Source of the DNA: Thermosynechococcus sp. CL-1
Lineage (GTDB): Bacteria; Cyanobacteriota; Cyanobacteriia; Thermosynechococcales; Thermosynechococcaceae
Assembly: GCF_008386235.1 (NCBI RefSeq)
Contig: NZ_CP040671.1
Span: forward strand, 2,358,001-2,422,000
Length of the DNA: 64,000 nt
Reading direction: 5' to 3'
Position numbers and translations under genes: made by a program. Shown here piece by piece: positions 7,267-17,232 of this stretch (position 1 is the first letter of the stretch; each line of letters opens with the position of its first letter). The notes beneath the pieces were generated by a model. That model saw only the letters and a program-made list of their open reading frames with translations. It ran no database searches and was not told where the DNA came from.

Positions 7267-9795
7267 GTGAAGTCTGATCCGCCGAAGAAGTGGCGCCATC
7301 TTCTCGTTATTGAGGATCAAGAGGGTCGGCGTACCATTCCCTTGGAAGCCAGTACCTATACAATTGGGCGACATCCCAGTAATACGATTGTTCTTAAGTC
7401 GCCAATGGTTTCCCGTCAGCACGCTGTTTTGCTACGGGTTTTGGATCCCAGCAGTGGTAATTTTTTCTTTCGCCTCATTGATGGCGATCTACAAGGGAAG
7501 CGCAGTGTCAATGGTCTGACGGTCAATGGCAAGCCCTGTCAATCCCACATTCTTCAGCATAAGGATTTGATCGTCTTTGGCGGTGATGTGCGTGCCCGCT
7601 ACCACGCGATCGCCAATATTTCTGACTCCGGGTTCAATCGCTACACCCGCGCCCTCGAAGCATCAAGTATCTCAGATCAAGACGTGGCCTCTTTGGGGGG
7701 TGCCTTCGTCAGCAGTGAAATGTCTGAGGTGACCGAAATCCAACTGCTGCGGTTGTCCTCCTTTCCAGAGTTAAGTCCCTATCCGATCATTGAACTGGCT
7801 CCCAATGGCCAAATTACCTATCTCAACCCAGCGGCCATTCAGGAATTTCCCGATCTTGGGGAACCAGATGTGCAGCATCCGCTGCTATCGCGCCTCAAAA
7901 GCTGGTCGTTGCAGGAAAAGCGATTTTCTGTTGAAGAAATCAACGTTGGCGATCGCACCTACGAAGTGACAATCCATCTGCTGCGGGAGAGCCAATTAAT
8001 TCGCTGCTACATTACCGATATTACTGAACGCAAACGTTCTGAACTCGCCCTGCGCATTAGTGAAGAACGCTATGCTCTGGCAGCTGAGGGCGCCAATGAT
8101 GGCCTTTGGGATTGGCAGATTAGCGATCGCTCGATGTATTATTCTCCCCGCTGGGAACTGCTGGTTGGCGAAACCCCCGGTACCCTACAACCCACCATCG
8201 AGGAATGGTGGCGGCGTGTCCACCCCGATGACCTAGAGCGGCTACGCCAGAGCATGAAGGAGCATCTTCTCAGTACCCGTCCCCATTTTGAGTGTGAGTT
8301 TCGGATTAAACACGCCGATGGCAGTTACCGTTGGATGCGATCGCGAGGCAAAGCCCTGCGCAATGAAGAGGGGCAGCCCTATCGCATGGCCGGTTCGATG
8401 ACCGATGTCACAGAGTACCACTTGATTCAGGAGCAAATTCTCCACGATGCGCTGCACGATGCCATGACGGGGCTACCCAACCGGGTGCTCTTTATGGATC
8501 GGCTGACGCAGGCCATTACCCGCCGCGTGCGACGTCCCAACTCCCTCTTTGCGGTGCTGTTTTTAGATGTGGATCGCTTTAAGGTGATCAACGATAGCTT
8601 GGGGCACTTAGCTGGGGATCAACTCCTGATTGGCATTGGCCAGCGACTGACGGCCTGTACCCGCGCTGAGGACACGATCGCCCGCCTTGGGGGTGATGAA
8701 TTTGCCATTCTCTTGGAGGAGTTAACGACTCCCGCCCAAGCGATCGAAGTGGCAGAACGAGTGCTAGTGGCTCTGAGCCGTCCCTTTCTCCTTGAGGGGC
8801 ATGAAGTCTTTACCAGTGCCAGTATTGGCATTGCCTTCCCCAGCGAGGAAAGCAAAACGGCTGAGGACTTATTGCGAGATGCGGATACCGCCATGTACCG
8901 CGCGAAATCCTTGGGCAAAGCTCGCTATGAAGTCTTTAGCATGACGATGCGTGCCCAGAGCATTGCCCTGATGCAAATGGAAACTGATCTGCGACGGGCG
9001 GCAGAGCGCGATGAATTTTTGGTGTACTATCAACCGATTGTTGATCTATCAACGCTCAATATTGTCGGCTTTGAAACGCTGCTGCGCTGGCAACATCCCG
9101 AACGGGGAATCGTCTCCCCTAGTGAATTCATGACTGTCGCCGAAGAAACGGGTCTGATCCTACCCATTAGTTGGTGGGTGATGGCAGAAGCCTGTCGGCA
9201 AATGCAACGCTGGTCAAAGGTGTTTCCCCGCAGTCGCGGTTTAAGCATTAGTGTCAACCTCAGCGGTCGTCATTTCCAGCAAGCGGATCTGCTGCTCAAC
9301 TTAAGATCAATTTTGTCAGAAACAGAATTTCCCGCTGAGCGACTGCGCCTTGAGGTGACCGAGGGCATCTTGATTGACAACAAGGAGGTGGCGATCGCCA
9401 CCCTTGAGGAAATTCGCGCCATGGGCATTGGCGTGTATATGGACGACTTTGGTACAGGATATTCTTCCCTGAGTTATTTGCACCGTTTTCCCATTGACAC
9501 ACTAAAAATTGATCGCACGTTTATTTCCGCTCTCAACAATGAGGAATCTTCGGCGACAATTGTGCACACGATTCTCATGCTGGCGCATTCTTTGCGGTTG
9601 AAGGTGGTGGCGGAGGGTATTGAAACACGCGATCAGTATCGCGTTCTTCAGGCGCTTGGCTGCAACTATGGCCAAGGTTATTTCTTTGCCCGCCCCCTCT
9701 CAGCTCAACAGGTGGAACAGTTATTTGCCAGCCAATTGTTGCCGCACCTAGTACGCCCCACTGCCAAAAAGCACAATACGCACCGTCTCCACTAA
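7267..9795 (+). CDS. FHA-PAS-PAS-GGDEF-EAL cyclic-di-GMP signalling protein
   Basis: The 842-residue cytosolic protein combines an N-terminal FHA domain (YTIGRHPSNTIVL, then SRQHAVL, about residues 25-110), a PAS-like region (about 170-255), a PAS_3 domain (about 264-390, ending in GSMTDVTE), a GGDEF domain and an EAL domain. The GGDEF motif is intact at about residues 474-478, with an RAED inhibitory site five residues upstream, so diguanylate cyclase activity is plausible. The EAL signature reads ETLLRW rather than EALLRW, but LEVTEG, DDFGTGYSS, KIDRTFI and AEGIE are present, so phosphodiesterase activity is also possible. FHA suggests phospho-threonine-dependent control. Translation starts at a GTG after GAGGCG. 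Its 3' end overlaps the convergent sugar transferase gene by 48 nt. Confidence 0.93.
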   Translation: MKSDPPKKWRHLLVIEDQEGRRTIPLEASTYTIGRHPSNTIVLKSPMVSRQHAVLLRVLDPSSGNFFFRLIDGDLQGKRSVNGLTVNGKPCQSHILQHKDLIVFGGDVRARYHAIANISDSGFNRYTRALEASSISDQDVASLGGAFVSSEMSEVTEIQLLRLSSFPELSPYPIIELAPNGQITYLNPAAIQEFPDLGEPDVQHPLLSRLKSWSLQEKRFSVEEINVGDRTYEVTIHLLRESQLIRCYITDITERKRSELALRISEERYALAAEGANDGLWDWQISDRSMYYSPRWELLVGETPGTLQPTIEEWWRRVHPDDLERLRQSMKEHLLSTRPHFECEFRIKHADGSYRWMRSRGKALRNEEGQPYRMAGSMTDVTEYHLIQEQILHDALHDAMTGLPNRVLFMDRLTQAITRRVRRPNSLFAVLFLDVDRFKVINDSLGHLAGDQLLIGIGQRLTACTRAEDTIARLGGDEFAILLEELTTPAQAIEVAERVLVALSRPFLLEGHEVFTSASIGIAFPSEESKTAEDLLRDADTAMYRAKSLGKARYEVFSMTMRAQSIALMQMETDLRRAAERDEFLVYYQPIVDLSTLNIVGFETLLRWQHPERGIVSPSEFMTVAEETGLILPISWWVMAEACRQMQRWSKVFPRSRGLSISVNLSGRHFQQADLLLNLRSILSETEFPAERLRLEVTEGILIDNKEVAIATLEEIRAMGIGVYMDDFGTGYSSLSYLHRFPIDTLKIDRTFISALNNEESSATIVHTILMLAHSLRLKVVAEGIETRDQYRVLQALGCNYGQGYFFARPLSAQQVEQLFASQLLPHLVRPTAKKHNTHRLH

Positions 9796-11169
9796 AATTT
9801 CCAAATCCAGATTGAGCGACCAATTGTCAATGTAGTAGAGGTCAAGGCGTGCCGCTTCATCAAAGTTGCCAATCTCAGAGCGGCCAGAAATTTGCCACAG
9901 CCCGGTAATCCCTGGCATCACCTGATGGCGAATATGGTGCCAAGAATGAAAACGGGCAACATCCCGCAGGGGTAGCGGACGCGGCCCCACTAAACTCATG
10001 TCTCCCCAGAGGACATTAAACAGTTGCGGCAGTTCATCAATGCTGGTCTTGCGCAGGAAACTGCCGAGGCGCGTGCAGCGGGGGTCGTTTTTGACCTTGA
10101 AGAGAATGCCATCGGCGGATTCATTTTGTGTTTCCAACTGCGCTTGGAGTTGCGGGGCATCGGCTCGCATGGTGCGAAATTTCCACATCTGAAAGACTTG
10201 GCCGTGGAGTCCTACCCGCTCTTGGCGGAAAAAGACAGGCCCTGGGGAGGTGAGTTTGATGGCGATCGCCACCACGATAAAGAGGGGTGCCAGCACCACG
10301 ATGCCAAAGAGTGCCAAAATCACGTCCAAATAGCGCTTCAGCCGATATTCCCAACCATTGAGATACGTCATATCTACCCGCAGGGTGGGCAAAGCCGCCA
10401 CAATTTCCGGGGTGCCGCGGCGGTAGAGCATTTCCAAGCTGGAGGGGATCAACCGTAGGGCAATGCCATGTTGGCGTAGCTGCCAATAGAGGGCTGAAGC
10501 GAGATGGGCTGGGGGGAGGCCTTCTACAATCACCTCTTGGGCTTGACAGTTGAGAATCTCGGTCAGGGTTTCCGGTTCATTGGCCATGGTGGCGATCGCC
10601 CTGCCGACAATCTTATAGTTCGAGCGTTGCTCTAGTAGGCTGCTGAGATGCTCCTGTCGCTCCGGGGGCGCCACCAGAAAAGCGCGAATCGGTTGCCGTA
10701 GGGTGCAAATTTTAAACGCCAGACTCACGGCTAAGCGCAAGATCACGGCGAAAACCACACTGAGACCCCAAGCACTAAAAAACAGTGAGCGAGGCAAATC
10801 TACCTTGGGATCATAGAAGTAGGCGATCGCCAGTGCCAACAAATAGCCCAAGCTCAGTACCTTAGCAAGGCGCAGATAATTTTTCCAATGGCCGCGCGGG
10901 TGATACAGCCCACTCACAGCAATCAAAAACAATAGACCAGTGGCAAAGAGCCAAAAGACACTGGGCAATCCCAGCCAGTACCACGCTGCTAAATCAGGGG
11001 GCAACGGCGCATAGAAGCGATTGAGTTGTAAGCCCAACTTCCAAGCCAACACCAACCCCACGAGGTCACTGGTCAATAGCAGCAGGGCAAAAGCTGTTTC
11101 TGAGCGCAACCACATCCGACGGCAGCGGGGTGCCCGAATATCACGGGGGGAAGCTTGAGACCGCATCAT
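9748..11169 (-). CDS. Polyprenyl-phosphate sugar-1-phosphate transferase (exopolysaccharide initiation)
   Basis: The 473-residue membrane protein has four N-terminal hydrophobic segments, a CoA-binding-like middle region, a further membrane helix (DVILALFGIVVLAPLFIVV) and a C-terminal bacterial sugar transferase domain with FFRQERVG, FQMWKFRTM, RKTSIDELPQL and MSLVGPRPL. Enzymes of the WcaJ/WbaP group transfer a sugar phosphate from a nucleotide sugar to undecaprenyl phosphate, starting a repeat unit for exopolysaccharide or O-antigen. The frame extends to a TTG at 11187, but the ATG pair at 11169/11166 is a better start. No other polysaccharide genes are next to it. Confidence 0.92.
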   Translation of the reverse strand: MMRSQASPRDIRAPRCRRMWLRSETAFALLLLTSDLVGLVLAWKLGLQLNRFYAPLPPDLAAWYWLGLPSVFWLFATGLLFLIAVSGLYHPRGHWKNYLRLAKVLSLGYLLALAIAYFYDPKVDLPRSLFFSAWGLSVVFAVILRLAVSLAFKICTLRQPIRAFLVAPPERQEHLSSLLEQRSNYKIVGRAIATMANEPETLTEILNCQAQEVIVEGLPPAHLASALYWQLRQHGIALRLIPSSLEMLYRRGTPEIVAALPTLRVDMTYLNGWEYRLKRYLDVILALFGIVVLAPLFIVVAIAIKLTSPGPVFFRQERVGLHGQVFQMWKFRTMRADAPQLQAQLETQNESADGILFKVKNDPRCTRLGSFLRKTSIDELPQLFNVLWGDMSLVGPRPLPLRDVARFHSWHHIRHQVMPGITGLWQISGRSEIGNFDEAARLDLYYIDNWSLNLDLEILVETVRIVLFGSGAY

Positions 11170-11303
11170 GGAGCAACACAACAACAATGGCTAGGGTTTA
11201 GTATTCCGCAGAACCCCAAGGGGCGATCGCGGTGCAATATCTCTTTGCAGACCCCCATAAATCCTTGACAATAAGAGACAAACAGTCCATTTACCCAACC
11301 TCC

Positions 11304-11819
11304 ATGTCCAGCGATTTAATTTATCCTTCCACTCTCTTACTCACGAGTCTCTTGGCCGTCGGATTTGTGTTTTTTATTCGTGCTTCCACCAAAGAACGCA
11401 TTGAAACCAAAGAATGGCTCATTGCCCAGCCCATTGCTGAACTTGCTCCCCGCCTCAAGCAGTATTTCCAGCAGCGGGGCTACCGCCTGCATACCGTCAG
11501 TGCTGATGGCAGTGAAGTGACGTTTCAGGGAAATGTTGCCGCTAGTCCCTTTTTGGCCGCATTGCTTTTTGGCCTTGCCGTCTCCGGTGCCACAGCGATC
11601 GCCCTTGTGTTGACCGTTCTCTTTCCCGATCGCGGCATTCTGGCCTTTGGTCTGATTGGCCTGACGCCCATTGCCCCGTGGTTCTATTGGCGAGGTGCCC
11701 AACGGCTCGAAACCGTCAAACTCTCTTTGCAACCCCATGCGATCGGTACCCAAGTCACCCTAGAGGGACACCGCGATGAACTAATGACTTTCGAGAACAC
11801 GGTGTTGGGAGCTTTGTAG
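11304..11819 (+). CDS. Cofactor assembly of complex C subunit B (CCB2/CCB4-like)
   Basis: The roughly 171-residue protein begins with a membrane helix (LLLTSLLAVGFVFFIRAS), followed by TKERIETKEWLI, a soluble segment, then two hydrophobic stretches around LLFGLAVSGATAIALVLTVLF and FGLIGLTPIAPWFYW. This matches the cyanobacterial/plastid family named after Chlamydomonas CCB2/CCB4, which act in covalent attachment of heme ci to cytochrome b6 (family knowledge). The frame can extend to a GTG at 11232, but the ATG at 11304 begins where family members normally start. Assignment rests on the FFIRAS-TKER signature and topology. Confidence 0.75.
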   Translation: MSSDLIYPSTLLLTSLLAVGFVFFIRASTKERIETKEWLIAQPIAELAPRLKQYFQQRGYRLHTVSADGSEVTFQGNVAASPFLAALLFGLAVSGATAIALVLTVLFPDRGILAFGLIGLTPIAPWFYWRGAQRLETVKLSLQPHAIGTQVTLEGHRDELMTFENTVLGAL

Positions 11820-11896
11820 GCTGCCTTCTTGGCTGAGGTGCATAACGGAAAAAACATCACAGGATAATCTTTTGACGACCTGTGAGGGACTTCGCG

Positions 11897-12475
11897 ATGA
11901 CCTACTCGCAAACCACCACCACCACTGATGAGCGTACCTTTGGTCAACTCCTGCTTGAACTCGACATCCACCTCAGTCCCGAAGAAGTGGATCGTTTAGA
12001 GAAAAACTTTCGGGTGTATCTCGCCTGTGAAGGCTACCCCCTCACTAAAGTTCCCCACTGCGCTGTCGAGCGTCAGGTAGATAGTCATGGTCGCTTGATG
12101 GCTGAAACGGTCAAGCCCAGTTCCCTAGAGACCAACGCCGCCTTTGAGCGGGCTTGTCAATGTGCTCAGATGTCCCTGAGTCACCTCAGTGCGATGACCG
12201 AACGCTTCCTAGGGGATCTCCAAGACTTGGCCACAAGCCACGGTTACCCCAAACGGTTGGGAACTGACCTTGCGCGGGGAATTCTCGCCAACTATTGGCA
12301 ACAGTGGGGTCGGGAGCGATTTTACCAATGGGTGATTTGGTTGGTGGAAAATTACACCAATGAATCCACGGAAGAAATTCGTGAATTGAGCGAACTCTAT
12401 GAAACAGCGTTAGAAATTTATGATCAACTGTTTCGGGATTATTGCGGCTTTTCACCGCGTCTAGGGGCGAAATAA
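11897..12475 (+). CDS. Conserved hypothetical protein, soluble
   Basis: The 192-residue product (ATG at 11897; an in-frame GTG lies at 11882) is acidic, has no signal or membrane segment and is mostly predicted helical. Visible features are a Thr-rich start (TTTTTDERTFG), the segment LSPEEVDRLEKNFRVYLACEGYP and two cysteines in RACQCAQM. I recognise no family. It sits between the complex C assembly factor and dxs on the same strand, with about 77 and 104 nt gaps, and gives no contextual clue to function. Confidence 0.75.
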   Translation: MTYSQTTTTTDERTFGQLLLELDIHLSPEEVDRLEKNFRVYLACEGYPLTKVPHCAVERQVDSHGRLMAETVKPSSLETNAAFERACQCAQMSLSHLSAMTERFLGDLQDLATSHGYPKRLGTDLARGILANYWQQWGRERFYQWVIWLVENYTNESTEEIRELSELYETALEIYDQLFRDYCGFSPRLGAK

Positions 12476-12579
12476 TGCCCAACTTCGGTGGGGGACTTTG
12501 CTAGAATCAGTCAACAGATAGTTTTTCTGTGGTCAGCGGTAGGCTATCGCTCCTAGGTATCTTGCGAGGTCGGGTTTCT

Positions 12580-14493
12580 ATGCACTTAAGTGAACTCACC
12601 CATCCCAACCAGTTGCATGGGTTGTCCATTGCCCAATTGAGTCAAATTGCCGCCCAAATCCGCGACAAACATTTGGAAACGGTGGCAGCAACGGGGGGAC
12701 ACCTTGGACCGGGCTTGGGGGTTGTCGAACTCACCCTCGCACTCTACCAAACCCTTGACTTAGATAAAGATCGCGTGATTTGGGATGTGGGGCACCAAGC
12801 CTACCCCCACAAAATGTTGACGGGTCGCTACAACAACTTCCATACCCTGCGGCAAAAGGGAGGAATTGCTGGCTATCTCAACCTCCGCGAAAGCCCCTTT
12901 GATCACTTTGGTGCCGGTCATGCCTCCACCAGTATTTCCGCGGCCTTAGGGATGGCGATCGCCCGCGATCTCAAGGGAGAGAAGTTCAAAGTCGTGGCCA
13001 TTATTGGTGATGGTGCTTTAACTGGGGGGATGGCGCTAGAAGCAATTAACCACGCCGGCCACTTGCCCCACACCAACCTGATGGTGGTGCTGAACGACAA
13101 TGAGATGTCCATTTCCCCCAATGTGGGCGCGATTCCCCGCTATCTGAATAAAATCCGCCTCTCGCCGCAGGTGCAATTTATTACTGATAACCTCGAAGAG
13201 CAGTTCAAACATATCCCCTTCTTTGGTGAAAACCTAACCCCGGAGATGCAGCGCATCAAGGAGGGCATGAAACGCCTTGCGGTTCCTAAGGTGGGCGCCG
13301 TCTTTGAGGAACTGGGCTTTACTTACGTTGGTCCGGTGGATGGCCACAATTTGGAAGAACTCATTACCACATTTCAACATGCCCATACGATTTCCGGTCC
13401 TGTCTTGGTTCACGTGGCAACGGTTAAGGGCAAAGGCTACGCGATCGCCGAGAAAGACCAAGTGGGCTACCATGCACAAAACCCCTTTGATCTCGTCACT
13501 GGTAAGGCCAAACCCTCCAGCAAACCCAAGCCCCCCAGCTACTCCAAAGTCTTTGGCGAAACCCTGACTAAACTCGCAGAAAACGATCCGCGCATTGTTG
13601 GCATTACAGCGGCGATGGCCACGGGTACAGGGCTAGATATCCTCCAAAAACGGGTGCCCAACCAATACATTGATGTCGGCATTGCCGAGCAGCACGCCGT
13701 AACAATGGCCGCCGGCATGGCCACCCAAGGAATGCGCCCCGTAGCGGCGATTTACTCCACCTTCTTGCAGCGCGCCTACGACCAAATTGTTCACGATGTC
13801 TGCATCCAAAAGCTACCCGTCTTCTTCTGCATGGATCGGGCGGGGATTGTCGGTGCTGATGGCCCGACCCACCAAGGGATGTACGACATTGCCTATTTGC
13901 GCTGCCTGCCCAATATGGTGCTGATGGCACCCAAGGATGAGGCGGAATTGCAACGTATGATTGTAACGGGCATCAACTACACCGATGGCCCGATCGCCCT
14001 ACGCTATCCCCGGGGCAATGGCTATGGTGTCGCCCTCATGGAGGAAGGCTGGGAACCCCTCGAAATCGGCAAAGGGGAACTCCTGCGCCCCGGTGAAGAG
14101 ATTCTCTTGGTGGCCTACGGCTCAATGGTCTATCCGGCGATGCAAGTGGCAGAAATCCTCAAGGAACACGGCATGAGTGCCGCAGTGATCAATGCCCGCT
14201 TTGCCAAACCGCTAGATACTGAGTTGATTCTGCCTTTGGCGAAACAAATTGGCCGCGTGGTCACCTTAGAAGAAGGCTGCCTGATGGGGGGCTTTGGCTC
14301 GGCGGTACTCGAGGTACTCCAAGAGGCGGATATTCTGGTGCCTGTGTTGCGTTTGGGGGTACCGGATATCTTGGTTGAGCACGCTAGTCCCGAAGAATCA
14401 AAAGCTGACTTAGGACTCACACCCCCACAAATGGCTAAAACGATCATGGAAAAGTTTGGGGTGGCTCAACCAAGGGTGGTCACTGCCTCCTAG
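12580..14493 (+). CDS. dxs: 1-deoxy-D-xylulose-5-phosphate synthase
   Basis: Dxs condenses pyruvate and glyceraldehyde-3-phosphate in a thiamine-diphosphate-dependent reaction, the first step of the MEP isoprenoid pathway that supplies carotenoids, phytol and squalene. The 637-residue protein shows [12 protein letters not shown] near the N-terminus, [17 protein letters not shown], the ThDP motif [15 protein letters not shown] with NDN, the transketolase pyrimidine domain ([15 protein letters not shown]) and the C-terminal domain. The frame is open to 12529, but the ATG at 12580 gives the usual start (MHLSELTHP). The last 4 nt overlap the convergent ketoacyl synthase gene. Confidence 0.97.
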   Translation: MHLSELTHPNQLHGLSIAQLSQIAAQIRDKHLETVAATGGHLGPGLGVVELTLALYQTLDLDKDRVIWDVGHQAYPHKMLTGRYNNFHTLRQKGGIAGYLNLRESPFDHFGAGHASTSISAALGMAIARDLKGEKFKVVAIIGDGALTGGMALEAINHAGHLPHTNLMVVLNDNEMSISPNVGAIPRYLNKIRLSPQVQFITDNLEEQFKHIPFFGENLTPEMQRIKEGMKRLAVPKVGAVFEELGFTYVGPVDGHNLEELITTFQHAHTISGPVLVHVATVKGKGYAIAEKDQVGYHAQNPFDLVTGKAKPSSKPKPPSYSKVFGETLTKLAENDPRIVGITAAMATGTGLDILQKRVPNQYIDVGIAEQHAVTMAAGMATQGMRPVAAIYSTFLQRAYDQIVHDVCIQKLPVFFCMDRAGIVGADGPTHQGMYDIAYLRCLPNMVLMAPKDEAELQRMIVTGINYTDGPIALRYPRGNGYGVALMEEGWEPLEIGKGELLRPGEEILLVAYGSMVYPAMQVAEILKEHGMSAAVINARFAKPLDTELILPLAKQIGRVVTLEEGCLMGGFGSAVLEVLQEADILVPVLRLGVPDILVEHASPEESKADLGLTPPQMAKTIMEKFGVAQPRVVTAS

Positions 14494-15584
14494 GGAGGGG
14501 CGAGGACAATCGCGGCATTTTGCCCCCCAAAGCCGTAACTACAGCAGAGAATGTGCTCTAGAGGGGCAGAACGCGTCTGTTGGACAATGTCCAAGTCAAA
14601 GTCGGGAGTCTCACAGCCAACACAGGGAGGAATCTGCTGCTCCCGTAAGGATAAGCAAGAGAGGGCGATCGCGATCGCGCCAGCAGCACCTAGGGTATGC
14701 CCAAGGGCCCCTTTGTGACTGGTGACCGCAACCCCTTGACCAAAAAGGGTTTGCATCCAAGTGGCTTCGGCGGCATCGTTACGCTGTGTGCCCGTACCGT
14801 GACTATGGATACAGTCGATCTGTGGCGGTGTTAGCCCCGCCTGAGCCAAGGCCTTTTGAATGGCTAGGAGAGCACCGGTTTGGTGGACACTGGGGGCAGC
14901 CATATGCTCGGCATCAGCACTGAGACCCACTCCAGCAATTCGGGCATAGGGGTCAATGCCTCGCGATCGCGCCCGTGCCTCAGATTCTAGGACGACAATA
15001 GCACCGCCGGCCGCTAAGCCAAATCCCTGCCGCTGGCGATCGAAGGGGGCCGCACGCTCCTGAGCCAATACCCCCAACTGCCGAAATCCCGCCAAGGTCA
15101 AGGGGGAGACGGCGGACTCGACCCCTCCCGCCAACACCAGATCACACTGGTTCTGCTCAATGAGTAATGCCCCTTGGGCGATCGCCCACATTCCCGTGGC
15201 ACAGGCGGCTGTGGGGTTGAGCACTATCCCCTGAATGCCTGCAATTTGTGCTACCTGCTGCGAGACAGTTGCTGGCAAGGTTTGTAACCATGTTTCTCGC
15301 GATAGAGAAGGCTGCCGTAACCACGTTTCCCACTGTGCTTGAAAGCCCCGACTGGAGCCAACCACCACTCCAGCATCGCCTAGGGGAACCGTTAATTTTG
15401 CGTCGTTGAGCGCTTGAGTTGTCGTCGCAGCAATAATTTTCTCAATCGGTAAGGTCGTTGCACCCACCAGTCCTTTAGGCGTGGCGATGAGTGCCGTTTT
15501 TCCTTGACAGTAGCGCCGCCATGTGGCGATCGCGCTCTCCCCCAGAGCTGTCCACAGACCAATACCGGTAATAACAACATTCAC
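14490..15584 (-). CDS. Beta-ketoacyl-ACP synthase-like protein (KAS II type, short)
   Basis: The 364-residue thiolase-fold protein carries the KAS Cys-His-His set: NPTAACATG with Cys128, SHGTGT with His262, and [14 protein letters not shown] with Lys291 and His296. KAS II enzymes extend acyl-ACP by two carbons using malonyl-ACP. FabF proteins are usually about 410 residues, so this one is some 45 residues shorter, with a reduced first half, and is more likely a secondary synthase than the main FabF. The genes beside it (dxs, cutA) are not fatty-acid genes. Active-site residues are complete, so activity is expected but the substrate is open. Confidence 0.88.
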   Translation of the reverse strand: MNVVITGIGLWTALGESAIATWRRYCQGKTALIATPKGLVGATTLPIEKIIAATTTQALNDAKLTVPLGDAGVVVGSSRGFQAQWETWLRQPSLSRETWLQTLPATVSQQVAQIAGIQGIVLNPTAACATGMWAIAQGALLIEQNQCDLVLAGGVESAVSPLTLAGFRQLGVLAQERAAPFDRQRQGFGLAAGGAIVVLESEARARSRGIDPYARIAGVGLSADAEHMAAPSVHQTGALLAIQKALAQAGLTPPQIDCIHSHGTGTQRNDAAEATWMQTLFGQGVAVTSHKGALGHTLGAAGAIAIALSCLSLREQQIPPCVGCETPDFDLDIVQQTRSAPLEHILCCSYGFGGQNAAIVLAPP

Positions 15585-15666
15585 TGCACGATTTTATTCA
15601 AGATTTGTTCAGGATATGATCGACATCATCAAGCGTGACGTGAGGACAGCAGGCTTGGAAGCGGCA

Positions 15667-15993
15667 ATGGAGTATTGTGTGGTGATGGTTACCACGGCCA
15701 CAGAAGCTGAGGCACTCTCCTTGGCCGATCAACTCGTGGCTGAGCACCTCGCTGCCTGTGTGCAAATTCTGCCTATTCAATCAATATACCGCTGGCAAGG
15801 AACCGTACATCGCGATCCAGAATGGCAATTGCTCATTAAAACTCGCATCACTTTATTTGAGCAGGTGCGCGATCGCCTGCTGGCATTACACAGTTATGAA
15901 GTTCCAGAAATCATTGCCCTGCCAATTATTGCCGGTTCTCCTGCTTACTTGAGTTGGGTCAAAGAACAAACTCAAAAAATCTCTAGAGGTTAA
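15667..15993 (+). CDS. cutA: Divalent-cation tolerance protein CutA
   Basis: The 108-residue protein from the ATG at 15667 has the normal CutA length and signature: YCVVMVTTATEAEALSLADQL, LAACVQILPIQSIYRWQG, EWQLLIKTR and EVPEIIALPI. CutA forms very stable trimers; a role in copper tolerance was proposed in E. coli but its true function is unsettled. The frame is open upstream to 15523, inside the divergent ketoacyl synthase gene, but those extra residues are unlike CutA. The next gene begins 2 nt after the stop, so cutA and the darTG fusion are probably cotranscribed. Confidence 0.93.
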   Translation: MEYCVVMVTTATEAEALSLADQLVAEHLAACVQILPIQSIYRWQGTVHRDPEWQLLIKTRITLFEQVRDRLLALHSYEVPEIIALPIIAGSPAYLSWVKEQTQKISRG

Positions 15994-15995
15994 GA

Positions 15996-17162
15996 ATGCC
16001 TGAACCCAAAATCAAAAGCTTATATTACATTACCCATGTGAACAACCTCTCCTCTATATTCCAACACGGAATTCTTGCACATGAGCAAGTCGTAGAACGC
16101 GGTCTTTCCCCGACACCTATCTATAACGCAGACATCGTTGCGCATCGGCAACACCGCCTCGCACCAAATGGTCAGAGTCTATGGCAATATGCCAACCTCT
16201 ATTTTCAACCCCGAAATCCCATGCTTTATAAAGTATTAAGTGAAATCAATAAAAACAATGTTGTCATTTTAGGAATTAAACCCCGTATCCTAGATATCAA
16301 AGGAACCTTCATTGCTTTAGGGAATGCAGCCCACTTCGTTACTGAAATCCGCGATGCTAAAACTGGACTACAAATCATCCATCGCGATTATTGGAGCATT
16401 CTCAATAATGACTGGTGGAAAACTGAAGATGGTACAAAGCGAAAAATTATGGCGGAATGCTTGGTTCCAAAAGTGGTTCCCCCCACTGAGATTCATTCTG
16501 TTTATGTTGCAAGTCAGGAGATGGCAGAGCGCCTTCGACAACAGTTCAGTTCTGTTGAAGTCGTAGTTGAACCCCACATGTTTTTCCAACCCCGACGACG
16601 TGCTGCAATTACGACTCATCTATCTTGGGTGGATGGAGATATGTTCTTCTCCCAAATGCAAACCCTAACAATCAGTGTCAATACCGTCGGTGTAATGGGT
16701 AAGGGATTAGCCTCACGGGCAAAATATCAATTTCCGGATATGTACGTCGTCTATCAAGATGTCTGCAAGAAAAAGCAACTTACAATGGGGAAACCATATT
16801 TGTATAAACGTGAAGCTTCTCTAGACAGCGATCTAGCGGATGAACCTTTGAGCTTACCCAACTTGAATGCCAATAAATGGTTTTTACTCTTTCCGACTAA
16901 AACTCACTGGAAACGATCGTCTGACATTACAGGAATTGAGCGAGGTTTGCAATGGTTAGTGGATAGCTATCAAGCAGAAGGCATTCAATCTCTTGCTGTT
17001 CCCGCCCTTGGCTGTGGCTTGGGGGGTCTAGACTGGAGGGAAATAGGACCACTGATGTGTCGTTATCTTTCACAAATGCAGATTCAAGTGGCTATTTACT
17101 TGCCCCAGGAACAAGAGGTACCAGCAGAGTTTTTAACTAGGGATTTTTTACTAGCCGCCTAA
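15996..17162 (+). CDS. darTG: Fused DarT DNA ADP-ribosyltransferase and DarG-type macrodomain
   Basis: A single 388-residue frame joins two proteins usually encoded as a toxin-antitoxin pair. Residues 1-200 match DarT (DUF4433): YYITHVNNL with His14, a VAHRQHR segment, NPMLY at 74-78, and AECLVPKVVP with Glu154 at the position of the catalytic Glu of T. aquaticus DarT. DarT ADP-ribosylates thymidine in single-stranded DNA. Residues 208-378 match the DarG macrodomain that removes the mark: VNTVGVMGKGLA (228-239), FPTKTHW with Lys302, and PALGCGLGGLDW (336-347). The C-terminal extension of DarG seen in other systems is missing. No stop or frameshift interrupts the frame. The gene is AT-rich (17 of 60 G+C at 16201-16260) and contains no GCGATCGC, unlike its neighbours, suggesting transfer. 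It starts 2 nt after cutA. Confidence 0.9.
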   Translation: MPEPKIKSLYYITHVNNLSSIFQHGILAHEQVVERGLSPTPIYNADIVAHRQHRLAPNGQSLWQYANLYFQPRNPMLYKVLSEINKNNVVILGIKPRILDIKGTFIALGNAAHFVTEIRDAKTGLQIIHRDYWSILNNDWWKTEDGTKRKIMAECLVPKVVPPTEIHSVYVASQEMAERLRQQFSSVEVVVEPHMFFQPRRRAAITTHLSWVDGDMFFSQMQTLTISVNTVGVMGKGLASRAKYQFPDMYVVYQDVCKKKQLTMGKPYLYKREASLDSDLADEPLSLPNLNANKWFLLFPTKTHWKRSSDITGIERGLQWLVDSYQAEGIQSLAVPALGCGLGGLDWREIGPLMCRYLSQMQIQVAIYLPQEQEVPAEFLTRDFLLAA

Positions 17163-17232
17163 GGTGGCCGTTTTTTCCCCAACTGCCTAGCACGGTCTAG
17201 ACATGTCCCCATCGCAAACTTAAGATAGAAAA

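Noticed and set aside
10024-10458. 144-codon frame antisense to the sugar transferase
   Set aside because: Sits opposite the conserved transferase domain; no start signal or family.
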